DNA from: Siphonodentalium dalli | Lineage: Eukaryota; Mollusca; Scaphopoda; Gadilida; Siphonodentaliidae | Assembly (NCBI GenBank): GCA_032622095.1 | Contig: CP136065.1 | Coordinates: 64,215,094 to 64,279,093 of the forward strand | Direction: 5' to 3' | Length of the DNA stretch: 64,000 nucleotides | Shown here: positions 13,232-25,020 of the stretch, piece by piece | Layout: each line of letters begins with the position of its first letter | How positions within the stretch are numbered: position 1 is the stretch's first letter | The notes under the pieces: model-generated | Told to the model about the DNA's origin: nothing | The model's database searches: none | The model's input: only the letters and a program-made list of their open reading frames with translations | Position numbers and translations under genes: made by a program

Positions 13232-13385
13232 CAGCTGGCTATATCTACGTAAATAAAAGAAAGTTAAATTGCAAGGTGACGAGCACTTCGATTCTCATCG
13301 GACGATTGAAGTTAAGCAACGTTGATCCTTGTTAGTAATTTGATTGAGACATTTAGCCCACCATTCGGAAAATATACTGGACCTG
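13232..13385 (+). pseudogene. 5S rRNA-like sequence (pseudogene or 5S-derived SINE relic)
   Basis: The stretch 13281-13345 aligns by eye with the internal promoter region of animal 5S rRNA. It contains GAGCAC, TTCTC, then GAAGTTAAGCAACGT (15 matching bases at 13307-13321, the box A region), then GTTAGTA. Weaker matches extend in both directions: GGCTATATCTACG resembles the 5S segment before the helix, and GGAAAATATAC resembles GGGAATACC near the 3' end. It is too diverged and carries too many small insertions to be a functional 5S gene. It could be a stray 5S pseudogene or the head of a SINE3-type element; no tail could be identified. Confidence 0.55.
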
Positions 13386-13848
13386 TTCATGCCAACATGT
13401 GCAATGCATTCAATTTTGGTTTCCGGATGACAACTTTAGTAAGTCTCAACTGAATTAAATGAAATTTGGTATGCGAGTTTACTGACCCAAAGACAGGTCA
13501 ATTTCGAATTGGGGTTCCGCCTGTCAATTTTCAGCAGAGTTATGGCCCTTTGTTGGAATTGCCACGGGTGTATTTTACCACGCCTTACAGGGATCGATGC
13601 TCGTGTAGAAAATTCAATTCGATGATTTGACAGTTCACTTATGACAGATGGCATATGTTATTGTAAATCCCAATCAAATGTAAATAATATAATTTTGACA
13701 CAATTGAAAAATCGTCTTCCCTAACGGATCAACAAATTAACGAAGACGTGTTAACTGAGACATTATTTGAAATAAATACTAAAAATAAGTGATAGTTCAA
13801 GGCTGAACAAATTTTCAGAACAATGAATCATAATAAGGTTAAGTTATG

Positions 13849-13990
13849 TTAACTCTTTGAGTGCCAGGTCCGATTTTTGTATCAACCCATATACCCTGTG
13901 CCAATGCATTCTCTTATATATGCGAGTCGTTTTGTTATTATTTTTTACAATTTTTTACAATTTTAATAATTTTTCTTATATTCTTTAACA
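13849..13990 (+). mobile_element. Degenerate relative of the double-hairpin TTAA MITE (A1)
   Basis: It opens TTAACTCTTTGAGTGCCAGG at 13849 and then carries one half of the 69-bp hairpin module (GCCAATGCATTCTCTTATAT followed by ATGCGAGTCG, about 13900-13930). The complementary half is replaced by T-rich sequence with TTACATTCTTTAACA-like runs like those between hairpins in intact copies. The right end was not found. Confidence 0.55.
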
Positions 13991-14265
13991 GACTTATTTT
14001 GTAGGTTTAGTGCCAGGGAATATCATGTTTTTCATGGGCATCAAAATTATTACTATGAATACTTGGTGATAGTTTTGAGTTATAACATGCCCCTAAGGTT
14101 TTATCCAGTTTGTTTTTAAATTCGCTATAGCATGCTTAAGCATACCCAAAAACTATTCAACCCAAAAACATTTAAAAAAAATATATATGTCATAATATAT
14201 GCAAGCTGAACTGAAAATTAGGGCTATATATAAGTGATAACGATTCACGTCGCGCTACGCATTCA

Positions 14266-14290
14266 CACGATACACGAATCGTATCGTGTC
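14266..14290. repeat. Small perfect hairpin
   Basis: ACACGATAC and GTATCGTGT separated by 7 bases. Nine-base arms; single occurrence, function unknown. Confidence 0.6.
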
Positions 14291-14479
14291 ATGAGTATCG
14301 CGATACCAAAATTTTTTTTGAAGGTGGCCATGCGTAGAGAGTAAAGAAACATGTATGTTGTCCTCTCAAACTCGTGTTTAAACTTATCCTGATTCCTCTA
14401 TAACTATAACTTTATCTCTTGGTTAAACTACATATATGTAGGTACTGTTGCGTTAGGTACAAACTACTTGGAGAGAACT

Positions 14480-14860
14480 CTATGGGGGGGGGGTCTCTAT
14501 GGTCTCTATGGGGGGTGTCCACTTTGAAATTTCCAACTGCAGCCCCATCGAATCAGACAAATATTGTATGTTCGCGAAAAACAGTTGTAAATTTTCAACC
14601 AGACAGCCCATAAGCCTGGAAAATTTCCATCTAATTGACATATCAGACCAAAAGTAGAAAACTATGCCTACTTGTTGGTCTAAAAACAATAAATTCCCCA
14701 ATAATTACTGGTTGCAAAATTAAACAATGAGAACGATTTATGTGGTGTAAAATTTCCAACTACTGTTGTGTCAGGCATGAAATTCCCAACAATGTTGAAA
14801 ATATATGACCAAAGTTGGGGTGTAGACACCCCACCCCCTCATGTAGCCACGTCCCTGGAT
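14480..14860 (+). repeat. Dispersed repeat family F, copy 1
   Basis: Rich in GAAATTTCCAAC variants and ending ATGACCAAAGTTGGGGTG then GACACCCCACCCCC. The same ending occurs at 37128-37195. It also contains a G-run and CTCTATGG duplications at 14480-14515. No terminal repeats; class unknown. Confidence 0.6.
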
Positions 14861-15149
14861 GCACACATAACTGTGGGCGGAATGATGCTATTTGTGTATC
14901 GCTATTTCCGACAATGTGTTGCCAATTACGTTCATGTAATGTCACATTATGTGATCAATGTTAACTTCTAGTATATGATCTGCAACCTCATCCGCCTCCG
15001 ACATGCGGTAGTCATAACTAATCTCCGATTAATTGTCTCCTGAATACATATCACATATTACCTATAGCTTGCATCCGATCGTTTGGATTATAGTTTAGTC
15101 TGTTAGCGTCTAAAGGAGGTGGGTCGTAACTTTCGCATTTCCGCCGGTT

Positions 15150-15560
15150 TAGTTAAAGTGATGTGAAACACTCGGATGGGGTGATCAAATAAAAATTGAG
15201 AATAATCTTGCTCACATTAGTTATCTTTTACGATTATTAATCGAAATTGACAACACACACCGCCATTCTTATATAATAATTAAATGCAATAGAATTGTTT
15301 ATTGACCTCCATCATAGGAGAGTATATATGTATTATTTCAAGTATTTACATGCAAGATATATGATTACAAACACAACATTATGGCATATAAGTATTTACA
15401 ATTGAGCGTAGTTCAGACGATGTTTTCTATCGCGTGGTATTGTCGATTTCTTTGAAATTTTCGGCGATGTTCGTTGGTATAGCCCCTGAAAACTAACTTA
15501 CAAGTTATAGGCACTATAACAAGTTCATAATATGTCTTTAACGTTCCCACGCTTGCAAAT
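15150..15560 (+). repeat. Dispersed repeat family R, copy 2
   Basis: Matches copy 1 at 1890-2270 in two blocks (15155-15290 and 15385-15465), including GTGATCAAATA, CACACACCGCCATTCTTAT and TACAATTGAGCGTAGTTCAG, separated by unrelated or diverged sequence. Confidence 0.6.
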
Positions 15561-16185
15561 TTGCCAGGATTTATTTCAGACAAATCGCCGTACAGAGGGC
15601 TGTCGTGTGCTAATTATGAAATGTGTACATGATTAAAATTTAACTACATGCCTTGTAAGATGTATGTAATTCTATAACTTGTTATACAACAGCCAATCGA
15701 AATCAGCCTCCAAATATCTGGCGAAATATGTAGAAAGTGCAGTCTCTTATAAATGGTTTATGTGCGTGAGGAGGGTTTAAGCAGCTATTGTGCGATGCTC
15801 TGCCGGGTCCATTAGATGCCAAATCCCTCGAGCGGACATAAACCGTTTAAGCTACAGCATTAGCTACATATTTTATTTATCCATTGCACAAAAGTTGCCT
15901 TTTGTAGGGGAATTCTGTCATTTTCCTAAGTTTTAATTTCGTTACTTCGATCGATGACGCCCTTACATTTATAAGGTCAAGCAAACTATTAGGATTCATG
16001 ACGTACATGGAAAACCGAAGTGTAGCTTACAACGAAGTAGTTCTTTCTCTTTTTATTTAACAGTTATTATCAGCCGAGCATGTTCTGCTGATTTATAGAT
16101 GTTTTACGAAGTAACAGTGACTAATGGACAATAAAAACCTTTTAATCACAATGACAAGGTAGTTGCATGAACGTAAAACCCAGTT
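15561..16185. other. unannotated stretch
   Basis: No gene, RNA or repeat recognised. Confidence 0.4.
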
Positions 16186-16284
16186 GTCCCGGTTAACCGA
16201 GTTGTCTCGGCTCACGTAACAGCGTGATCGAGTTGTCCCGGCAGACCGGATTGTCCCGGCTAACCGAGTGGTCCAGGCTCATGT
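16186..16284 (+). repeat. Short GC-rich tandem array (GTTGTCCCGG motif)
   Basis: Five imperfect units of about 17-31 bp built on GAGTTGTCCCGGCTAACC. Two units carry an added CTCACGTAAC or CTCATGTAAC tail. It lies just outside the left end of the B1 element. Confidence 0.7.
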
Positions 16285-16302
16285 AACAAGCCCCTTAGTT
16301 AA

Positions 16303-16566
16303 CCCATTTATGTCGGTAGCTGCGCTTGTGCAGCATTAAAGATCATGTGCCAGTGCATTATCTAATATATGCGAGTCTCCTATAGGGACCATCGCATATA
16401 TAAGATATATATATATACATTGGCCTAACAACATTTACCTTGACTTTGTAAGCAAGTGCATTCTCTGTTATATGCGAGAATCCATATGGGAGACTGGTAT
16501 ATATAAGAGAATACACTGGCACAGAACATGTTATGATTTGCCAGCGCAGCTCCCACCATGAAAGAG
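16303..16566 (+). mobile_element. Double-hairpin TTAA MITE, subfamily B, copy B1
   Basis: Flanked on the left by TTAA (16299-16302) and on the right by CTAA (16567-16570), probably a mutated TTAA. Ends are CCCATTTATG on the left and CATGAAAGAG on the right, related to the CCCTTTCATGAC ends of the element at 25021. Inside are two diverged hairpin modules (about 16350-16425 and 16445-16520), each with TATATGCGAG and the complementary TATATAAGA arms, separated by CATTTACCTTGACTTTGTAA. Length 264 bp, matching copy B3 (263 bp). TTAA targets with CCCTTT-type ends are typical of piggyBac-type elements, so this is inferred to be a piggyBac-like non-autonomous element. Confidence 0.7.
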
Positions 16567-16570
16567 CTAA

Positions 16571-17460
16571 ATACAATCTTCGGACAAGTGCATGCAAGAA
16601 TAGAAGAGAGAAATCACTTTCTCCTGGGACAAAAAGAATGAGAACCTTAAACCGTAAATATTACACAAAATCGACCGCTTTAGCTGTCTAATAAGTGAAA
16701 TGTAAAGTTCCTCTGAAGACAAAATATAAATTTATTGCTCTTTATCACCATTGTTGTTGCTAAAGATAATCCATTTTCGGACAATAATGTGTCAAGGTAA
16801 TATCTAGTATCGCTACTTTTAAGTGTCTGCTAAAACTTTCTGAACGCAATATGTGCCTTTAAATATTTTCAAATTTCATGTCACAAGTATAGGAAAGTAG
16901 GCCAGGGCATGGAAGAGTTACGCCATTCCATGTCCCGGATTGACAGCATGATGATTCGTGCGTGTATTTTGTCTCTTCCTCCTTTGTTATACTTTGTTCT
17001 CAATAGGAAAAAAACAAATTTAAAGAGGGAGAAGTGACAGACACGGAGAAGATACACGTATCTCCCATGTCGCCATATAAGACTGGTCCCGGGTTGACGC
17101 GCTATCCACAACACTCTCTGAGCCAGCGAGCCATGCATGAATGTTATTTCCGTCTAAATTGTCGTGAGGTCGTTATTCCTATCGCGAGGGAGACTTCCGA
17201 CAAGTTCCGGTCCCGTCGTCTCATCGTAGATTTAATTTAGAGCGGCCAGATAACAGTAATCTAACTGTGAGAGGTTCATCGAAGAGAACTGATCTGATCA
17301 TGATTACGTCTTTGATAAACTCCGGAAAACGTCCATCTGTCCGCTATACCTGAATATTCTATCTCCCAAATTCAATTCTCGGTCGGTAATATCACGTGCC
17401 CTTGGGCTACGAGAATAACCGTTATCTATTGATTATGACAAGAACAAAGCTGCATGTACT
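16571..17460. other. unannotated stretch
   Basis: No gene recognised. The part at 16890-17240 is somewhat less AT-rich and has overlapping frames of 68-85 codons on both strands, without recognisable motifs. Confidence 0.4.
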
Positions 17461-17628
17461 TATATTAGATTTTGTTCTCGTCCGGTATGAGTGGGGGTGG
17501 ATGTTGTATTAGATTTTGTTCTTGGCCGATGTGAGTGGTGTGGCTCTTATATTAGACTTTATTCTGGTGTGAGTGGGGGTGGATCTTTTATTAGATTTTG
17601 TTCTCGACCGGTGTGAGTGGGGTGAATG
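17461..17628 (+). repeat. About 43-bp minisatellite, 4 units
   Basis: Units of 44, 43, 39 and 42 bp start at 17461, 17505, 17548 and 17587. Each contains TATTAGATTTTGTTCT and GTGAGTGGGGGTGG-like sequence. Confidence 0.85.
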
Positions 17629-17667
17629 TATTTTTCGATGGTGAAACTATTGCAAAAAGGGGTACTC

Positions 17668-17694
17668 ATCATCATCATCATCATCATCATCATC
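17668..17694 (+). repeat. (ATC)9 microsatellite
   Basis: Nine perfect ATC units. Confidence 0.95.
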
Positions 17695-17699
17695 AACTT

Positions 17700-18342
17700 A
17701 TTTCCGACGAGACCTTTTCTTCTAATTACATGTTTTACTTGGCATATATATTATATGTATCCGTGGACACAGTTTGATCTCCGGAACCTGATAAAGCGAA
17801 ATAATTACGCCATATGACATGCAGTATCCGCTATTGGGGGACAAAAGTGTAAAGACGCTTATTAATATTTGATCACCCGACAGTTTTTGCTGATAAATGC
17901 AACAACAAAAATGTTGTTTGCATTATATTGGTATCCGTGGAACGTTGTAAACGTAATATATTACCAGATCTACAAAGACATTCTAGGATTATACTACGAA
18001 CTTGGCCGATTCAGCTATACCGCTAACCACACACCACTAGTTTCGTGATACGCCATCATACAATCCGCAAAAAGGTACAATTATGGTATGTTACTTCATT
18101 AGCGAGCTTTTCGCTAATGAAATAGACAGATTTGACATCATTATCTTTCACAATAACATACGCATCGATTCAATGGCTCTTACATAACAAATCTAAATTT
18201 GAGACAAACATAATGTTCCATTCTATCGGTTGAAATTCCCGACGAGTACTTGCCATTATATGCTAATCACCCAGGGAAATTGGTCTGTCTATCGAATGCC
18301 AAACAAACGAGGGATTAAACTGCCTGTGTGATAATATAGGTT
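17700..18342. other. unannotated stretch
   Basis: No feature recognised apart from a short inverted match TTCATTAGCGA / TCGCTAATGAA near 18093-18121. Confidence 0.4.
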
Positions 18343-18704
18343 AGCCGATAATAAGAAAATCGTCAGATTCGCGTCTGTCACACTCTAGTTTGGCACATGT
18401 TTATCGTGGCTCGTCTCCCTGGAGCTTCCGAGCGATTTATGGAGAAGAGAAGAGTGACATCATCGAGGTTATATTGTTATATATAGGAACCAGTCGACAC
18501 AAATCGAGTGACATTCATACAGCGACGCAAGACTCTAGTGAATATATCTTGACAAAGCCGTTTCGATTGGTCCCCACGTGCTGGCTCACACGAGAAACAT
18601 CCTCCGTGACAGTTGAAATTCGAACCAGACATAGCAACCGTGACGTACATGTAGATGGAATAATTATGAGTGTTGGCATACCGAGATTCAGTTGAAATTC
18701 GGAT
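18343..18704 (+). repeat. Duplicated segment E, copy 1
   Basis: A diverged second copy lies at 20779-21121. Shared blocks: AGATTCGCGTCTGTCACACT, AGCGATTTATGG, GTCGACACAAATCG and ACCGAGATTCAG at the end. Copy 1 runs directly into the 190-bp tandem array. No conserved open frame. Confidence 0.75.
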
Positions 18705-19306
18705 CTTGTTCAGCATTCAAGCAAAGTCAGTTACTAGAACGTTGTGTTTTTGTACCACATAGAATGTCTTGGTACTGTACGTATACCGTGACAGGTGTTG
18801 TGGAAGCTTATAGAATATCTTATTTATTCATGTTCTCTATCTGTTTCCCAGTAGAAACTCTTGGGATACAAAGGTTCAGTTGAAATTCAGATCTTGTTTA
18901 GCATACAAGCAAAGTCAGTGATCAGAAAGTTGTGGCGTATGTTTTGTACCCTGTAGAACATTTTGATACTGCACGTATACACCATGACAAGTGTAATAGA
19001 AACTTAGAATATTTTGTTATTTATGTTCTCTATACATGTGTCCCAGTAGAAACTCTTGGGATACCAATATTCAGTTGAAATTCGGATATTGTTTAGCACA
19101 CAAGTAAAGTCAGTGAGCAGAACGTTGTGGTGTATGTTTTGCGGCACGTAGAAAGTCTTGTTACTCTATACATACCGTGACTAGTGTTATAGATGCATGG
19201 AATATATCATTATTTCTCTGTGCTATCTGTGTCCCAGTAGAAACTCTTGGGATATTGATATTCAGTTGAAAATGTATCATATTTAGCATACAATCAAATT
19301 CACTTT
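18687..19306 (+). repeat. About 190-bp tandem repeat, 3.2 units
   Basis: Units start TTCAGTTGAAATTC at 18687, 18875 and 19070, with a partial unit from 19261 (spacings 188, 195 and 191). Internal landmarks recur: AAGTCAGT, CAGAACGTTGTGG, CCAGTAGAAACTCTTGGGAT. The 5' edge overlaps the last bases of segment E copy 1. Confidence 0.9.
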
Positions 19307-19464
19307 AACTCTGTTTCTAGTTGATATGTTCATATAGTCGACACATTAACATACAGTGCTCAACATTGCGCCATGGGAATTAACCATTTACCCATAAAGT
19401 TCGATGATAGCGTCCATGCTAACTACTTTTTGTTCTCAGTTCGCAAATAACTGCGTGTGATATT

Positions 19465-19700
19465 TTTGTATATCTGTAGGTGGTCAACCGAGGGTCAACT
19501 GGTCCGGGTTTTCTGTAAGGCGGGTAGGAATGGTGATTATGTGGACATAAAGCGAGAGCTTGTGCCACTAAATACTCAAACTATACGAAATTTCCTTCAA
19601 AATTGGTCATTTTTTACGTACCATCCCCCAGGATATCTGTATGTGGTCAACCGAGGGTCAACTGGGCCCATTTACCAAGAAGGTGGGTAGTAATTGTCAT
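19465..19700 (+). repeat. 163-bp direct repeat, about 1.4 units
   Basis: TATCTGTAGGTGGTCAACCG followed by AGGGTCAACTGG at 19471 recurs at 19634. The GCGGGTAGGAATGGTGATTA and GGTGGGTAGTAATTGTCATT blocks also correspond. Confidence 0.7.
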
Positions 19701-19744
19701 TATATGAGTGTATTGTGATGATATGATATTTGTTTTTTTTTAAA

Positions 19745-19802
19745 TACCATCGGATGGTAAATAGCGCATATCGGTAGAATCGCTATTTGCCATCCGATGG
19801 TA
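19745..19802. repeat. Hairpin with 22-bp arms
   Basis: TACCATCGGATGGTAAATAG plus CG pairs with its complement at the other side, with one mismatch and a 14-base loop. The first 14 bases, with ACCATCGGATGGT inside, are themselves palindromic. Confidence 0.8.
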
Positions 19803-20044
19803 TACAGACACTTCCATTTTTGTAGGCTACCTCGAATTTAGATTACATCTGCAACCACATGCATGCCAACACAACTTATCCTTATGCAAATAGGTTCATA
19901 TTAGACGGATTTGATTCCGGAATAAGCCCATGGTGCGCCTATTCCCGTTATTCAGTTGAATGGCGCGGGTCGCATGAAAACAAGAGCATGATTCTGGTAA
20001 GTCGTGTCGATGAAAGAGTAGATTAAATAAAGCCAATATGTGAC

Positions 20045-20483
20045 CCGCCATATCAAATCCAGTCGTAAGTCGGGATTTTTTTTACCCTGTGCCAATGCAT
20101 TCTCTTATATATGCGAGTCGACCATAGGTCGCCTCGCATATATAAGAGAATGCGTTGGCCTAACAATTTTTTATAATTTTTTTAAAATAACAATTTTTAG
20201 GACATAAAACAAAAAACATCCATTACCCTGCAGGGAGCCCCACACATATATAGAAGAATATAGAATATTGTCGTCTGCTCATGTTTGTCTGGGGCTCTGT
20301 ATTGGTGAAATTATAAAATTGTTAAAGAATACAAGAAAAAATTATTAAAATTGTAAAAAATTGTTAGGCCAATGCATTCTCTTATATATGCGAGGCGACC
20401 TATGGTCGACTCGCATATATAAGAGAATGCATTGGCACAGGGTAAAAAAAATCCCGACTTACGACTGGATTTGATATGGCCGG
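20045..20483. mobile_element. Double-hairpin element A2 with distinct arms
   Basis: A 439-bp inverted repeat. Outer arms start CCGCCATATCAAATCCAGTC and run through CGTAAGTCGGGA and a T tract into the 69-bp hairpin module (20091-20159). They then mirror as module 20368-20436, A tract, TCCCGACTTACGACTGG. The modules match those of copies A3-A5 almost exactly, but the TTAACCCTTTACCCAACA ends are absent. The module therefore sits in a different backbone. The loop (about 20200-20340) is unique, with a CCCTGCAGGG palindrome at about 20226. No coding capacity. Confidence 0.75.
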
Positions 20484-20778
20484 TATGTTCATATTTCGTA
20501 TGGAAATAGTCCCATATCGGACTGTTTAACAAACGTGTTTTACGTCCATATAGAGCGTATATACATATATTGAGGTTAAATAATGCCAATATGAGTGTAT
20601 TTCGGTCATTAAAATACGCCCGCTGTGTGCTTATGTTCACGTGAACAGACTGACCATGCAACAAGGCGGTAAGGAATGTCATATCTATAGAGTTGTCTCT
20701 AAGCATTATATGGTCTTCAAGCTTATAAATTCATTTAAAGACTGAAGAATGGATTCTGATCATGTGAATATCGTGTTC

Positions 20779-21121
20779 GCCGATGATAAGAAACGCGTAA
20801 GATTCGCGTCTGTCACACTTTAGTTGGGCGCACATATATCGCGGCTCCGAGAGCTCCCCAGCGATTTATGGCGAAGATAATAACATGGTCTGGGTTATGT
20901 GGTCATATATAGGGACCCGTCGACACAAATCGGATGACATTCACCATGAAACGTATAACTCTGGTGATTAAGTCTTGACAAACCCGTTTTGATTGGTACC
21001 AGAGTGCCGTTCCAGACGAGACACATCCTTCGTGATATTTGAAATTCGAAGCAGACATAGTTATTGCGATGGCATTGAAATACCACCGTCGTCGTACCGA
21101 GATTCAGCTGAAATTAGGATC
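20779..21121 (+). repeat. Duplicated segment E, copy 2
   Basis: Diverged copy of 18343-18704. It ends at ACCGAGATTCAGCTGAAATT with no 190-bp array after it. Confidence 0.75.
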
Positions 21122-21377
21122 TATAATTAGGCATATAAACAACATGTTCTCAAGTTGGTACTGTCGGGCAGTTGTAAACTGTTCCTATAATGTTAAATTT
21201 TGCGTCATTGGAAAAAAACAGGCACTTGCCTTCCTATAAAGATCCACGACGGTTTCCGTAGCAACTACATTTGGTGCTCATTTCTAAATTCACTGCATAA
21301 GATATTTCGAGGGGCTACATACCTCGACATTTGATTACGTCAGCCACAACATGCATGCAAACAAGGCCGTAACTTAA

Positions 21378-21743
21378 CCCTTTATCCAACAACGGCCCTG
21401 TGCCAATGCATTCTCTTATATATGCGAGTCGACCATAGGTCGCCTCGCATATATAAGAGAATGCATTGGCTTAACATATTAAAAATGATAAAAATGTAAG
21501 AAAAAATTATAAAATTGTTGTCAATGCCAATGCATTCTCTTATATATGCGAGGCGACCTATGGTCGACTCGCATATATAAGAGAATGCATTGGCACAGGG
21601 CATAACTGTAACCATCACAATGTGGTCAATGAACCGGTTCCAATGATATCCACATTTGTATGGTGTTATTGAGACAGACCGAAGATATTTTAGGCTGTTG
21701 AAGCTTTATTTGGCCGGTTTTGGCCGGTTTGTTGGGTAAAGGG
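21378..21743 (+). mobile_element. Double-hairpin TTAA MITE, copy A3
   Basis: Left target TTAA (21374-21377), then CCCTTTATCCAACA. The right end is TGTTGGGTAAAGGG followed by TTTAA, so the right TTAA is offset by one base. Two 69-bp modules (21402-21470 and 21526-21594) stand in inverted orientation. Each module folds on itself with 27-bp perfect arms (GCCAATGCATTCTCTTATAT then ATGCGAG) extended by CGACC-ATA-GGTCG. The right unique part holds GAACCGGTTCCAATGATAT and GGCCGGTTTTGGCCGGTTTG. Length 366 bp. Matches A4 and A5. TTAA plus CCCTTT points to a piggyBac-like non-autonomous element (inference). Confidence 0.85.
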
Positions 21744-22087
21744 TTTAAGGGGCGTAATCTATCTCAAATTGTCAAAACGTTATTATCCCCAAGGCTTACG
21801 ATTATGTATCCCTCTAGACGCTAAATCTATAATAGGTCCTTCGCATGTGGATATCGAAGTTCCCGTCTGTGTATCATGCCTAAACATGAGTACTAGCGTG
21901 ACAACAAATACTCCTGCGTGACTGACGTTCACTGTTCCAAGTTGGACGAGTTAGTTCATCCAATTAGACTGCAATATTGAATCTCATAATTATCGCAGGA
22001 ACTCTAACACATCGACACATTAATACCACTACCCTGCCTTCAGAGCATACTGCAGTCTACATTCTTCCATACAATGGACTTTTACGC

Positions 22088-22612
22088 TCATCGAGAGCAT
22101 AGACCTTGTTAACTTGGTGTGAGATCAGACCATCTAACTTTATATATAGGAGTGTGTTGATAACTCGCCGGGAGACACTAGACCATCTAACTATATATAT
22201 GTGCATAGTCTTACGTGCGTCCTAAAGAATATAGACCCCCTAACTCAATGAATTGCATTGAATTTGTGTGTTGGCTTGTAATAATAATCATTACATTTAG
22301 CTGTATATAGTTGATTAGATGAGAATGAGAAACAGACACAAGTGACAATGAAGAATGAGTATAAATTGGTGAAATGTTTTTTAATAACTCTTCGAGGGAC
22401 AAGACCACCTAACTCAATGGATGTGTTGATAATTCATCGGGAGACCAGACAACCTAACTCTATGTATGTGTGTAACCGTTGATCACTCGTCTGGAGGCTA
22501 AATCAACTAACTATGTGTATGTGTGTGGTGATAACTCTTCGGGAGACTAGACCACATAACTATATATGTAGGTGTGTTGATAACTCTTCGCGGGAGACAA
22601 GTCTGACAAGAC
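22088..22612 (+). repeat. Degenerate tandem array of about 55 bp
   Basis: Recurring pattern of GTTGATAACTC, then GGGAGAC and AGACCACCTAACT, with unit lengths varying from about 50 to 65 bp and an unrelated interruption near 22250-22380. Old, irregular array. Confidence 0.6.
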
Positions 22613-25016
22613 CACCTCAGTATACACATGTCTACGACACGTATCGATAATTGATCCAATCGCGATGAATTTCGACCATCATATAGACTGCATTCGTATG
22701 ATAATATGCTTGATGACACAATCAAGATGTAATCGATTTTTACGCCACCGGAATGTGCAATAGAAGCATTCACATGACAGAAAAGAATTATGAGTTTTAT
22801 TTATATTCGTATTTTAAAACGGGCATTTCGAGCTTCCAAATTCTATATTACGTAGACAGAATTGATTGATATACCGGCTTCATATGCTCTGAAAATTACT
22901 TGCCAATATCCCAGCCATTTCCCGGTTTTTTTTAATTTTCCACACAGAAGTGGCTGTTTTTGTTTGGGACCCCAAATTTCATGTTCAAAGTTGTATTTTG
23001 TATGACACCAATGCGTCTTTCTGATGTAACCCATCCCAGCGGACGTTAACATTATCCGATTCACGACTCATGTTTATGTCATGTGAGAAAATGATACCAA
23101 TAAATTCCCAGTCCACTGATATGTTTTCCTTTTATGCTTCGGCTGTGTAAATGCACTTGGCTGACCCAGCATCATTACACAATAGCAACGTTTGCGCTAT
23201 TTCGGACGCTAGCCGCGGGGACTGCACATAAACACCATACAATTTACTCGCGAACAAGATGGTTGACCTTGTTATTCAGGACAACATCCGTCATTACACC
23301 AATCGACCCAATAGTGCACAAAGACATGCACATATCTACCGTGTGCAAAACGACGCTATTATTCATTATCTTAAGTGCCGAAAGTGATATGGCGACAGCC
23401 TAGAAAGCAATAAATCAACCCGTAACGATGCATGATGACGCTCCACTGCGTATGGCCTTTTCTATAAATGTTTTGGATTATTTTTAACTCTCTAAATTCT
23501 AATTTTGGTTATCTAATAATTCTAATTATATAGGCTTTTTCCTATATAAACATGCAGCTTAGTAAAACGACTGATTATTCTGTCGCGATATATGAATATC
23601 ACGTTGGAAGAGGAAAGGAGTTGTAAAGTGTTTTTGTTTATACACCTGAGGCTCAATTTATTCAGGTTTCCACGTCCATCGTGATATAGTATTATAGTAA
23701 GGCATGGTCCAGGAGCTGTTCAATGAAATTTGAAAGGACATTTAATTATAGCTGACAGTTCACCTTTATGTTGCCAGTTGACTCTTCACACCGTTTGTAT
23801 CGTGCAGTCCAGGGAGCCGGTGTGGTGCCTGCAAACCATATTTTGAGTATTCAGATCCGACATCCACATCAAACAGGAACGTTTACCGCCTACAATACAA
23901 ATCTCTACCAGAGCACACCATGCAGTCATACTTCCGTTCTGACTCTGTCATCAGCTGGATACTAGTCTGTGGTATTCTATATTTAGCGCGGGTTTTTCGA
24001 GACAAAATGGCGAAACCTCGATCGACCGAAGTCAAATTTCCTATGTGATTTTAGAACAATTCCCGCACTAAAAACTTATTGACATAATGGAGAATCGGGC
24101 GGTAGTTTTGTGAAGATTTTCGCACGCTCCCAGGCAAAATTGCAGCAAATCAGAACTCCTGTGTATGACTTGCCATGAATGTTGTCGTTTAGAACTTTAG
24201 ACTCTTGTGTTGATAAAATAATCGGAGAACCCAATCACACCGTTTCGCAATATAGTTCTTTGGTTCTAGAGGGACTTTCCAAACTTATGGTACGAAATGT
24301 GTGCTTAATAAGGCCAACATGTTGCTCTAATATTCGCTTAGTATATATATATATCGCGGAAGTCCACCAAATGTGGGTAAAATGATAGCAGCGGTCTTAC
24401 CGAGTCACCAAGGGAGGTAAACACTGCATGGAGTTTTCTACAGTATACTTCATATAATTCACGTGATGCCAATCAAGAGTGTTATTCGGAACTCAACCCT
24501 TCATTACACCAGTTGACCTCATGTTGTACAAAGACATGCACATACCTAGCATGTGCAACAAGACAGAATTATTCATTGTATCTTCCTGATCGAAAAGAAT
24601 AAATGAGAGGCTATAGTTGACGTATTCTGCATCTCGTATTGCAGACTCGCAGGATTACGCAATCTACCCACGGAAAACTTACACCTCACGTAACAAAAAC
24701 ATTTATTTTGGGACGATCGGATGCTACATTGCATTATGTGACTCATTGCGATATGTTGATATGCAAATGACGGTATTCGACAGTCCAATTATTTCAGAAA
24801 AGGCTCAGTCCAGACCTAATTTACTGGACTCGTTTTGTAAATTTCGATATAAACTGGGGACTCGTTGTAGATCCTCTATATCCTAAATTTAATATATTTA
24901 GCATTTCGATGATTATTTCTGGATACATCAATCTAATATATCTTGGATAAAATAAATAGTGTTTACAATATAACTTGTGACCCAATCTATTGCAACGTTA
25001 GCTGCAATAAATATGT
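22613..25016. other. unannotated stretch with duplicated and foldback-arm fragments
   Basis: No gene recognised. Two roughly 80-bp segments are related: 23290-23368 and 24502-24580 (both with CATTACACCA, ACAAAGACATGCACATA and ATTATTCATT). Positions 24800-24895 resemble one arm of the foldback element at 53747-54705 (AATTTACTGGACTCGTTTTG, then AACTGGGGACTCGTTG), so a solitary arm or relic lies here. Frames of 65-90 codons show no motif. Confidence 0.45.
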
Positions 25017-25020
25017 TTAA

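Noticed and set aside
20311-20706. Peptide CANAFSYICESTIGRLAYIRECIG seen in several frames
   Set aside because: It is the translation of the 69-bp hairpin module, present wherever the module occurs, not a conserved protein.
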